NCBI GenBank assembly: GCA_016806645.1
Contig: JACSYO010000530.1
Location: 643,501 to 707,500, forward strand
Direction: 5' to 3'
DNA length: 64,000 nucleotides
Source: Ophiodon elongatus
Taxonomy: Eukaryota > Chordata > Actinopteri > Perciformes > Hexagrammidae
This document shows positions 8,891 to 19,200 of the stretch, piece by piece (the first letter of the stretch is position 1; every line of letters begins with the position of its first letter). Made by a program: the position numbers and the translations under genes. The notes below the pieces were generated by a model. The model made no database searches, was not told where the DNA came from, and saw only the letters and a list, made by a program, of their open reading frames with translations.

Positions 8891-11496
8891 TCAGCTGCCC
8901 CAGGAGTGAGACAAAAGCACAGAGGAGTCCTGCCCTGTGAGACAAACACAAGAGATGAATACTTTTGAACTCAACTACACAACCTTCATCTTATTACAAT
9001 ATTATTACAGATACTTCTGTAGCCTTAGTGAGGGATTACTTACTCAGCCCACTGAAAGAAAGGCGACTGCCGCTCTCCATCTGGCCCTGTGGTCCTCCAT
9101 CCTTCTCATTTTCTCTGTCGTCAAGGAGATCCTGGATGTTGCTTGTTGTGTCACGGCCATCGATACCTGAGTAAAAGAGACTTGCATACTTTTCCGAGCG
9201 TTAGTCATTTTTACCAAACATCTGTCTGGTTCAGCCACCTTCACCTAACTATAAAAATAGATAGAGAGTAACATGAACAGTCTTTGAACAACTGATAACT
9301 TACAGGGGACTTGTGTTATTGTTGGTATTAAGTGATGACTTACCTTTGTCTGGAAAAGACCTCTAGACTTTATAAAGAAAAATACACAACAGAATAACAA
9401 CCTTTCACTGTTAACCTACCTCTTGTTCCTGCATCTACCAACATCAACTATTATTAATAAGGTAAATCCATGAAAAAAAAGGAGATATTTAAAAGCTCTG
9501 CTGCAATATGCAACCTATCGCCAACCCCCGCCAGACGCGAGGGAAGGCTGTCTGGTGCTTTATCAGTCCTGCCAGAGAGAAAGGTTTTACAATCCTGCAG
9601 CAAACAGGCTGTCGGTCTTAGTCCGAGTCGCTGTCCGAGTCCCACTGCCAGTATCTTCTGAAAGGGGAGGATGCGAGGCCTGAAGTGGAGGGTGGAGACC
9701 ATCTGCAGTCCTCATCCCTGCTCTTCTTGGTGGAGGGGCCAAGGGCTGACGTGGAGGGTGCTGACTCCTCGTAGTCCTCGTCTCTGGTCCTCTTGGTGGG
9801 GGGGCCGAGGGCTGACGTGGAGGGCGCTGTGTGCTCGTGGTCGTCCCCACCGATCCTCTGCCTCTTCACACCTACCTGGACTGGGGGCGGAGCATCCTCA
9901 GGATGGTCCACACCAAAAGGGGGGGTGAGAGGATGGCCAGCCGGAAAGGGAGAAGGGTGCAGCACTCCGGGCAGCTCATGCAGGAAAATCAGAGGTGGGA
10001 ACCGCCAGGTGAGAGGGTCATCTTCCTCTTCATCCTCTTCCTCATCATCAGAGACGATCCAGGGAACCACCCTACCTTCACCTGCAACGTGAAGCTCGAC
10101 CTGACCTTCACCCACAACCTCAACCTCACCTTCCTCCTCCTCATCAGGAGGGTTGTCCCTCGGGGGATTACCTTCGTGGTTGAATGTGACTGCTCGACGG
10201 GGGCTGGGTGGTGGATAAGGTCGAGCGAAGTCTCCACCAGCTGAGGGAAACATTTAAACGGTCAGGATTCCTCAAGACATGAAATATTTCTGGATTACAT
10301 TGAGCAATAATCAAAGTTTAACTTAGAAAAAACTATAGCATATCCATAAACTAACTACTGCACTACACGTGTCACGAAGAGAGGCTTTGCCTTTTAACAG
10401 TAATATCAAACATAGTGCAGCTCTGCCTCAGTTTGAACAGATATATAATAACATAATAATAATAATGATAAAAGCAATCATTATCATTATTGTCGTGAGA
10501 GATATTATCCTTGGTACTGTTATTATTATATTTCTGAAACAACAGTGTAGGGTTCATCATAATAAAGAAAAAGTTTTAATCATGAGGGGAGGAGCGCCTC
10601 CCCACGCGCTTTTTCCACGTTTCTGATCTGGATTCAGATTCCGGCTGCTAATCAATAAGTGAGCGGGTCAATTAACCGACTGCTGAGACTCGTGAGCTCT
10701 GGACAAAGACATCTATTCTACAATTGTGTGGACCAAACGGTCACTGGTTTACAATAAACAGCAAACACGCCGCACGCGAAGTCCCGTACAGTTACTGAAC
10801 AGATCGCTCTCTCGGCCCTCGAAAACGAAACGCCACCACAACGAGCAAAGCGCCTTTCAATGATAAATGTGAAATAAATAGTTTATGTATTAATAATATG
10901 AAATAAAAGGGCAGATGTTTGTTCAACAAGTCAAGTTTCAACAGTCAAAACAAACCAACTCAGGCCGCGTCACGTGTGATTCTATGATATCGTTCTATAT
11001 AATTTGCATAATTTATTCATATTTGAGTGTTCCATGAAGTGGCTCAGGCGCCATCTTTTTTATGAGATTTCAATGTTAAATCTGGAGGTTTTGATACCCT
11101 CAAACCAAAATAACCTGGTTTTCAGACCCTTACACTGATTGTTAACACATTCCACAGACGTCCAGCCACTTTTAAGACACTTTGCCCCTCAAATAATCAT
11201 TTTACAGCCAGAAATCGTCTACTGAGGGTCAATTTCACCAAATCAGTTTTTTTCCCCAACATTCCAAATAACATTGTGTGAACTATTCACCTTTAAACTA
11301 AAGAAAATGCACTGATTTCTAACTGAGAACACTCTAAACGGTTTTAAGGGATGAATCAATTAAAAAAATGTAAAAAAATAAATAAAAAAATAAATGTTAG
11401 CTAGCTTGCTAGCTATATAAAATGTGTCTTACCTCCAGGGAACCAGTCAGTCTCCTCCTCAAACAGCATCCAGAACAGGTCGGGGTAGAGGTCCAT
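8891..11496 (-). CDS. Unrecognised spliced gene, short isoform (about 118 aa)
   Basis: I do not recognise this gene. Exons with good splice sites on the minus strand are 11433-11496, 10130-10240, 9420-9434 (15 nt), 9044-9166 (123 nt) and 8891-8934 (to TGA). The first exon starts ATG at 11496 and encodes MDLYPDLFWMLFEEETDWF. Donors are GTAAGA (11432), GTGAGG (10129), GTAGGT (9419) and GTAAGT (9043). Acceptors are CCCTCAG before 10240, GTAG before 9434, CTCAG before 9166 and CACAG before 8934. Phases join without a stop and give an acidic protein ending ...LLSHSWGS. A further 24-nt exon candidate at 9344-9367 also has good splice sites but would insert an in-frame TAG. The N-terminus mixes acidic and bulky hydrophobic residues like an activation domain (inference). 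An AATAAA at 8446-8451 gives a plausible end. Confidence 0.4.
9618..11496 (-). CDS. Unrecognised spliced gene, long isoform: acidic, proline-rich, repeat-bearing protein (228 aa)
   Basis: Exon 11433-11496 joins exon 9618-10240 in frame (phase 1) to give about 228 residues. In order: an acidic-hydrophobic N-terminus (DLFWMLFEEETDWF); a proline-rich segment; an acidic block DEEEEGEVEVV and DDEEEDEEEDD at about residues 55-110; then WRFPPLIFLHELPGVLHPSPF. After that come two tandem ~21-residue repeats (APSTSALGP, TK, RDED) with a third degenerate unit, basic clusters (KRQR, TKRTR, TKKSR) that look like nuclear localisation signals, and a terminal SDSDSD. No known domain is recognised. The stop TAA is at 9618-9620. 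Exons further downstream would place this stop before junctions, so the long and short forms may be alternative. GC and codon use are much richer than the flanking AT-rich DNA. A nuclear regulator is inference only. Confidence 0.45.
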
Positions 11497-12326
11497 TATC
11501 AGGCTCCTCCGCTACCTAGGGTAAAAGAAATGCAGTAGTTTGGTTCTCAAACCAGATTTGTCAAAGTAGCTTTTGGCTAGCAGTTGAAAACTCAAAGCGC
11601 TAGCCGTTAGCCGTTAGCTAGCTAGCTCTCCATAGTTCGGCTTCACAAGTTGAGGTCCAAGTGCAGAGTGAGGATTCTGAACGGTCCCCGGTCCTTAAGT
11701 AGCCTCGGTCGGGTTCTGTTGCCATGGCGCTGACTGACGTCCGTGCATGTGTGTGTGATTAAGTGAGACAGACAGAGAGACATTTTCATTATTTTCTCAT
11801 ATTTTTCAGACATATATTTTATTTTATTAGTACTATAATTTGTTCTGATATTTCTCAGTGTTTTGTTTCCATTCAGTGCAGCTCTAATGAGTTGTAAACA
11901 TGACGTAATCTGTCTCCGCAATGCTCTAACGAGACAAATGAGAGAGTTTGGGGAAATAACTAAATAGTAACAAATGATGAGAGCAAACATGCAGTTTTCA
12001 CATGCATGTGTTCTATAATGGGACAGCTCTGTTGAACACAGAAAGCCCAACTGGATGGAAAATGAAAAAAACTTTCATGCAACGTTGTTGAATCTAAATA
12101 TGTTCTCCCTGTAATTCATCACACGGTGTTTTCAGTGTGTAAACACTTGTTATTTATACCGCAGCAGATCATACATATCATCAAAGATAAATTGGCAACG
12201 TTTTCGATAATTACAAGACATTTACTCTTTCTGCCAAAGGTTGTGTTGATCAATGTTTGATGGATGAGGAGCCATGAGGACATTATGATGGAGGTGCAAA
12301 CCTGTTTGGTCAAAACTCTATGAATT
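11497..12326. other. Presumed upstream region of the unrecognised gene
   Basis: No coding exon is supported. Just upstream of the ATG exon (minus strand) are a CTAG/GCTAGC-rich stretch (about 11395-11415 and 11600-11625) and a TGACGTC (CRE-like) motif at about 11735. The 135-residue open frame at 11643-12050 (-) shows no family resemblance and I treat it as chance. Confidence 0.35.
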
Positions 12327-13004
12327 CATGAGTTGTATTCCTTAATATTGGAGACGATATTTTAACATGATTTGAAACAGGCTGCCAACACTCTGAACAT
12401 GTTTTAACAGCATTTCAGTAACTTGTGTTTAAATTTACTATTTGTTAAGAGTAGCTAAAATAAAGCCACGGAATGCTGTGCAAAATCCACTGTATTTTAA
12501 CCTTGACACATTTTCAAGTGCAATGCACCAAACACATTATCGCTGGATGAGACTATGCATTTACGATCATATTTCTTATGTCTTTAATCTTTTTTTAATC
12601 TTCTATATTTTTCATCTTCAGTTTCTGGCCCCTGTGTTTTGTCCCTGTCAGAATAAAGCCAAACAAATGTATTTCAGATGTAATGTTGGCTACATACGCA
12701 CTCAGATTCCACCACTTTAACATCCATTAAGGAAATGTAAGTCTGTTAAATGATGAATTAATGGACAATACTAAATAAAACTTTGAGTCAACTTATTGAC
12801 ACGTTTCCCTGCTCTGACTCAGGCTCTTTTTTTTGTTTCTTTTTTAAAGATAAATGTGATAATTCCATACATAGCTTACATGGACTATTATCTCTACGTC
12901 CATTGTAATAAAATGGAGGCTCTGCCCTGTTGGTGATTGTGGTATCGGAGCGCCATCGCTTTACTCGGAGGGAACAAACCCAGGGGTGGTCAAATCAGAC
13001 TTCA
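12327..13004 (+). repeat. Long direct repeat, copy B
   Basis: Second copy of the ~0.7 kb repeat at 7131-7836, same orientation, 5.2 kb downstream, flanking the unrecognised gene on its 5' side. Boundaries are sharp: CATGAGTTG at the start and GACTTCA at the end, with unrelated sequence on both sides. Confidence 0.85.
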
Positions 13005-15375
13005 CGCTTATCGTTATGCATGTGCACATATACAAGCCTTGCATGTAAACTCAAATTTTCACAAATATTATTCAGTGTTTATAAAGTATTTTGTCGCCAA
13101 ACAAATCCTTTGCGGCTCTCTTAGTTAGCTTCACCGCAATCATGACAAAAGTCATCATGCTAGCGATTAGCATCACTAGCTAATTGAAAGGGCAACAGCT
13201 ATCGTGAACAGTGTTTTAAAAACAGTCAGTTTCGTCTAAATGTTTAAGTAACGTAGACCTTTTTTCTGAAAAGGTGTCTTATGTCCTCCACCTTCACATC
13301 GTCTTCATCTTCATCTTCTTCTTCGGGTTGCATTACCGCCACCAACTGGACTGGAGTGTGGAACAACAGATTATGCAGGAAAATAAACGTGACCTATTCT
13401 GACCTCCTCTCAGACGAGGTATGATATTTTCTTGTCTTTGTTTCCAGCCCACCGTCCTTCCAGCACCAACATGTCTTTGTATATTATAGATGTCTTCCAG
13501 TTTCATTATCATCCCAATACTCCTGTCATGCTGAATATTTTCATTTATAATATCAGTTCCAGATCCGGATGGACGTTGGTGAGACGATGTTTTTCCAATT
13601 AATAAATAGACAGAAATGTCAATTTTTGGCTGATCCAGTCAATTAAATACTTGATGAATAATAACAATATTGTAATAAAGCAGTCCAGCTACAGTTTCCA
13701 AGGTCAAGAATGAACTTTCTGTCTTGAATTTATTGATTGTTTTTCCAGAAACGTTACTATATTAAAATGTGCGAACATTGATATTTTAAAGGATTTTATG
13801 ATATTGCAATTTACTTTGTGAGGACAACAGCTTTGAAAAAAATTAAAAGGCGCAACCAGGTGAAAAAGAATATGATGCATCTCTGTCAACAGTTTACATT
13901 TCAACCATCCGGACGAATAGTCTCCATGTAAACTGAAAATGTTCCAACAGGGTGAATTTCTCAGAAACAGAAAAATGTATTGAGTGAATTCCTGTTGGTG
14001 CTACACACACAGTCATCTAAGGACTTCAGGAAACACGCAGAAAGAAACACTGTAGAAGCTGCAGGGTCTACAGCTTTCTTTCTTCTGTGGTCAGTCAGTC
14101 AGAGTAATGTCGTCTAATTACTTTAACAGCCTCCACCAGCAGCATCCAGCTGAGTCTGAGTTCCTGGCCACTGAGCGGGATGACGTGAAATCTTAAATAT
14201 TCACCGAGGAGCTTCGACCTCATCCTTCCTCCTTCCTCCCCCTTCCTCCTCCTCCTGGGACCAAACAAGACTTGTTCGCCGACATCCCCGCAAACAAGGT
14301 CAAACATATTTCAGGAAGAGTCATGGGAAAAGCTCAAACAAATAACAGCACCACATGGCGCTTTTATTTTTCATCTGGAGTTGATCTCGTGATAGGATTT
14401 TAACGGGGCATGAAGAACATGCTTGTTGCACCAAGTCAACACTTTTACACTGAGTCATAAAAGATGATCAAAAGCAGGAAGTAACAGGAGAGTCTTTCAC
14501 GTCTTGACAGCTACATTTCACAATTTATGAGGGAGCAGCCGGCGCCTGGAGAGAGACGAGCTGCCATATATTCATATTGGCATCTGTCAGGGCCAAATTC
14601 AAATATTTCCATCTCTTTCATATCATTTTCTTACTAAAATAATATAAATAATATAAATGTCTTACTAATCTGAACTCTAATGTCCACTTACATGCTTTGT
14701 CTGGTGCTGTGGAACTTCTTTTTCTTTTATTGTCAAACTGTTTTCAAGGTCAAAAATGAACTTTTATTTATTAAAACTGTTGTGCTCCTTTATTTCTGTC
14801 TAATTAAAACAATTTCGGGACACTTTTAAGGCAAGAAAGAGCGGCTCCAAGGTATTTCTATTAGCACCAAAACCATAGAAACAAACTAATAATTTTTTTA
14901 ATAAATATTTTTTTGGGGGAAAATGTGTGCTGTTCCAGTGTGTCCTAAACTACATCATACATTGGTTTTCTGTCGTCCCCCCCCTCCCCGACCCCCTCCT
15001 GACATGTACACTAGCCTGGCACAGCCTCCATATAAACACAATCAGAGCAGATCAGCACAGAGGTTCTGAACTGTAAATATTTACATAGATTATGTGAGTA
15101 ATATAAGGGAAAGTCTGTATGGGACTACCCACAGAAAACCATCGTTGGGAAACGGGGTAAGGGTTTTTTCAAAGGAACCGTCTCCTTGTTTTTTTTGTTT
15201 TTTAAAGACATTGTTAAGACAGTTTAAAATAATATGTTTTTTTAATTAAGTATCAGCAAAAGGAATATTTAGTTTCCGCGGCTCCTCCTGAGATCCTCCT
15301 GTACAAAGAGCATCCTTTGAAACAGAAGTCAGCAGAAATAAAAAAAAAAAAAAATGTATCTCTCTTAGTACTCTA
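13005..15375. other. Intergenic, no gene recognised
   Basis: No exon is supported. About 13285-13400 contains 'cttcttcgggttgcattaccgc' followed by 'caccaactggactggagtgtgg', which I recall as a common teleost interspersed element. The rest is AT-rich with homopolymer runs. A C-rich stretch at 14975-15000 has no evident role. Confidence 0.4.
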
Positions 15376-15535
15376 GTAGCACTTAAATGGCACTTATTCA
15401 TAGCACTTGGTAGTTTGGCTTTCTTGATTTTTGTTGTTCTGGGTTTGAACTCCCTTGGTTGAATGCACTTATTGTAAGTCGCTTTGGATAAAAGCGTCTG
15501 CTAAATGAAATGTAATGTAATGTAATATAAAGTCA
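15376..15535 (+). repeat. Teleost interspersed repeat ending in GTAATGTAAT tail
   Basis: Contains 'ttgtaagtcgctttggataa' then 'aagcgtctgctaaatg' and a (GTAAT)n tail, a hallmark of a very common fish interspersed element. It lies just beyond the fhl3 3' end. Confidence 0.65.
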
Positions 15536-15708
15536 ACAGGAGGCGGCTTTTGAGCATTTTATTTTTGCCATTTCTGAGTGTATTGTAGAAAAATAAGCAC
15601 AACTGTGTGCAGCAGGGAACCAATTCTGTAGGCTAACTGACACCTACTGCGCATTATGAAATGTATTGTGCATGTCCATGTTCATATAGACAAATGTATA
15701 CACTACGC

Positions 15709-15728
15709 TTTATTTTGTAACATTTATT
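15709..15728 (-). terminator. fhl3: Candidate fhl3 poly(A) signals
   Basis: Two minus-strand AATAAA hexamers (plus TTTATT at 15709-15714 and 15723-15728) lie about 550-570 bases after the fhl3 stop. They are close together and either could direct cleavage near 15690. Confidence 0.45.
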
Positions 15729-16281
15729 ATTATTGTGTGTACGCCAGTAAAGACTGTTTTAAGCTGAAAAGAAAAGAAAATATACATTACATTCTCGACA
15801 AATGAGTTTACATACAGGGAGAAGAAGAAAGGCAGTGATATATAAGTTGGAATATTCTTTAAAAAGTAGAAATATGTTTGTCAAGTGTTGGTCATAAACA
15901 ATATTTAGTTCTGTCTAGCAGTCATGAAAAGGTGTTGAACAAACAGTTTAATTTAAAGGTTTGGATACTGTATATCGGTTGTGTATTTAATTTAGTCTTT
16001 GGTGTGCAAAACATTTAAAATATCGAAAAAAAAACGAAGCCATACGCATACATCACGGGATGTTTCTGCAGAATTTATACAAACATTTCAATATGCTAAA
16101 GGCCGATGAGAGTTTTGGGGTTGTAAATACTGAGCTTTGCATCAGCTTTACACTGTGAGTGAATTAGTGATATTGCAGTGTTCGTGTGCAAGGCTGAGGT
16201 TTAGACAAAAACATTTGTTTTGGTGTTGTTCTGCCGGCGTTTGATATTTGCTGCAGGTGTTGCTGGTGTGCTTCGTGGCGG

Positions 16282-19200
16282 TCAATCATCGTTGTTGCAG
16301 TCTGTGCACAGAATCTGGTCGCGGTCGGGGAAGAAGCCGGAGCCCACCAGCGACACGGAGCAGCGCGAACACTTAAAGCACGGCTGGTGCCACTGCCGGT
16401 CCTCGAAAGACACGTACTTCCCATCTCCGAACCCTGCGGCAACACAAATACAAAACACGAGCAACTAATGAAGGAACGATTTACCGGGGTAGGAAAACAA
16501 TCTAATGAGAGCCTCGCAGCATTGCGGAAACAAGGTAAATTAATTCAAGACAACATCAGCAAGTTGGCGGTAACAATAAGGGAGCGCTGCCAGTTCTGTC
16601 AACCTGCTGCTATTCCAGTTCAAAGGCATAATTAAAGTTCTCATTCCTCTCTGGCATGTAATCATTTCTTTGCCACTGCGGTAAAGAGGTGAGATGGAGA
16701 GGATAATGGATCTCGCTTGTTGTTCCTGCATTGCTGAATTATGTTTTCTTTACAGGGGCTTGTGCACACACATTTGGGTATCTGGAGGGGCTACCAACTC
16801 ACAAAACTGTGAACTAAGACAAACCCAGTCAGTTTTTTTTTGTGGGCTGCCTGCATCAGAAAACATGTGAATCAACAAGCCATTCAGATGTGGCTCCCCT
16901 TCCTCTGTCACATGCAGGCCTCCCACCTGAGACTCTCAACCCACGGCTTGAGAACTACCATGGCAAAGGTGCACCGTATGTTCTTGGTTATTTTTTCCAG
17001 ATTCAGGAAGGTGGTTTAAAGAGACAGAAATAATGTGTTTGAACATTAAAGCATGTAAACATGTTCTAGTAGAAATCCAAACTATGAAAAGTATGAACCG
17101 GAAAATGAGCACGATGTCCCCCTTTTAATCGTCTTGTTTCCCTGTGTTCATTTAAATGTAACGTGCACAGTTTTGTCTGTGATCATAGCATCAGGTTTTT
17201 GTTAGTAGGAACATTAGCCAATCCTGCTGAAAACTGGTTCAGTCACAGGCTTGTTGTCAGGAAGCCTGTCGACAGACGGAGGCTTTAAAGCCTCTCCGGG
17301 GGCTTCATAGTGAGTTTTCAGCTCATTGTTTAGCTACGCGGCCTTGTGACTTCATTGTTTCGGTTCATTCGCACTCTTAAAACCTGACTCACCTTACTGC
17401 CTACACCTGTTTGTCGAAGACAATTGTTTTAACATTTTATTGACACCGGATAGTTGAGACAGGAATCACAAGGAGAAAATGGGAGATGATAAGCAACCCC
17501 AGACACAATCACACCAGGGATATTGTGCCGTAAACCAACAGGCAACAGAAACTCGGAGGCCCTCTACTTTCCACTGACCTGTGATGGCCGTATTGCAGCC
17601 GGCACACTTTTTGGCATACAGGCTGCTGAAACACTTGACGCAGTACGGAGTCTCGCCCTGCGAGGTGAAGGGCTGGCCGGCCAGCGGAGCCTTGCAGCCC
17701 GTGCAGAGAAAACACTCTTTGTGCCACACCTCATCCTTGTAGGTCACGCCTCCTTTAGTCAGAGCCTGCAGGACACAAACGCAAACTCTATCAGGAAAAT
17801 GTGACAGTTTAAACTCCTTTTCGTGGTATACCGGGTGGCACTTTGGTACAAAGTTGTTCCCGGTGTGGCGTCTCTGATGGTACTCTTTTATATCACTGCT
17901 CATGCTTACTACACAGTTCTTCTTGTACGTTTTATCACATTTATCCTACAATCTACAAACACCTGGATGTTTAAAACATGTTCACTTTTATCAACTCAGA
18001 ATAAGTTAATAAAATGGAAAATTTGAAAATAAAACCACACATGGCCAGTATTACCTGACATATTATGGTGTGCACTGCCAGCTAAAATATTGTAAAAGAG
18101 CTCACATACCCTTTAAAAGTAAAATAAAATAAAATAAAAAGGTAATTATATATCTGATTTATCTGTCTAGTCATCTGATCATCAAATCTTGATGATCAGA
18201 TTACTTTTTCCTCCCACATTGAAGTAATTTAAAGACACTTTTATGATCATATATTTGATAAATTTATGTTTTTCCATATGTTTCCACTGTATCAGATTAT
18301 GGCTTCTTGGCCCGTCCTTTCACATTTCTTTATTGTATTTAGAATAATGTTTTTATTTTTTTATAAATGAAAAAAAATGAAAACCATGAAAACCATGAAA
18401 AAAAATGAAAAGACAAAATTAAGGAAGACAAAAATAAGTAGTGGATGATGACTTTTAACCACTTGTTGATTTAGTGCTGAAAGGATCAGTTTACCATTCA
18501 GTTAGTCGATCGACATAATTGACTATTAAAGTAATTTAGGAAGCAAAAACTCTAAACACGCTCTGCTTCAGGTTTCTGCTTTTCTTTAAAATGGAATATC
18601 TATATCTTTATCTATATCGTTATCTGTAGTGTTGGACTGACAAACAAGACATTCGAAGACGCCGCCGCGGGCTCTGGGAAGCAGCGATGGATGGATTTCA
18701 TTTGACTAAATGGTGATTTGGAAACGTTCCCTCCGGATTAATCAGGATCCTGGTTCACCTTTTTGCAGTGGCTGCACTGAGGGGCCACCCGGCCCTCGTA
18801 GCACGGCACGCAGTAATAGTTGTTGTTGTCTGGGATGAAGGCCTCCGCACCCATCGGCTTCTCGCAGCCGTGACACACAAAACAGTCCTCGTGCCACGTG
18901 GAGCCGCCGTACTCCAGCAACTTTGATCCTGTCAGAGGAAGAAAAAAGAAAAAAGAAAAAAGAAGAAAAAAGGGCACAGATGAGGATGTAAACTGAGATG
19001 TCTGTGATTGTTTGTTGACATCCTCCCTGACATTTGCAAACTTTGTGGCATTCCTCTCATCTGTGCCGTAACCATGAGCTGCAATGGAATCTGAATCCCA
19101 CAGCGAAACCCTGAGAAGACCAGAAGCGATGATTCAATGTGACGGCTGAACCTGTTTTTACGCAGCCCGCCCGCTCCGTACAATTACCCCAGCTTATCTT

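Noticed and set aside
7131..13004. Intact LTR retrotransposon
   Set aside because: The direct repeats have TG/CA ends, but I found no matching target-site duplication, primer-binding site, polypurine tract, or gag, protease, reverse transcriptase or integrase frames between them.
13264..13430. Possible second, decayed copy of the unrecognised gene (shared FIFLHNL/LIFLHEL-like stretch beside an acidic run)
   Set aside because: The match is about a dozen bases, the order of acidic run and motif is reversed, and the segment looks like a common teleost interspersed repeat.
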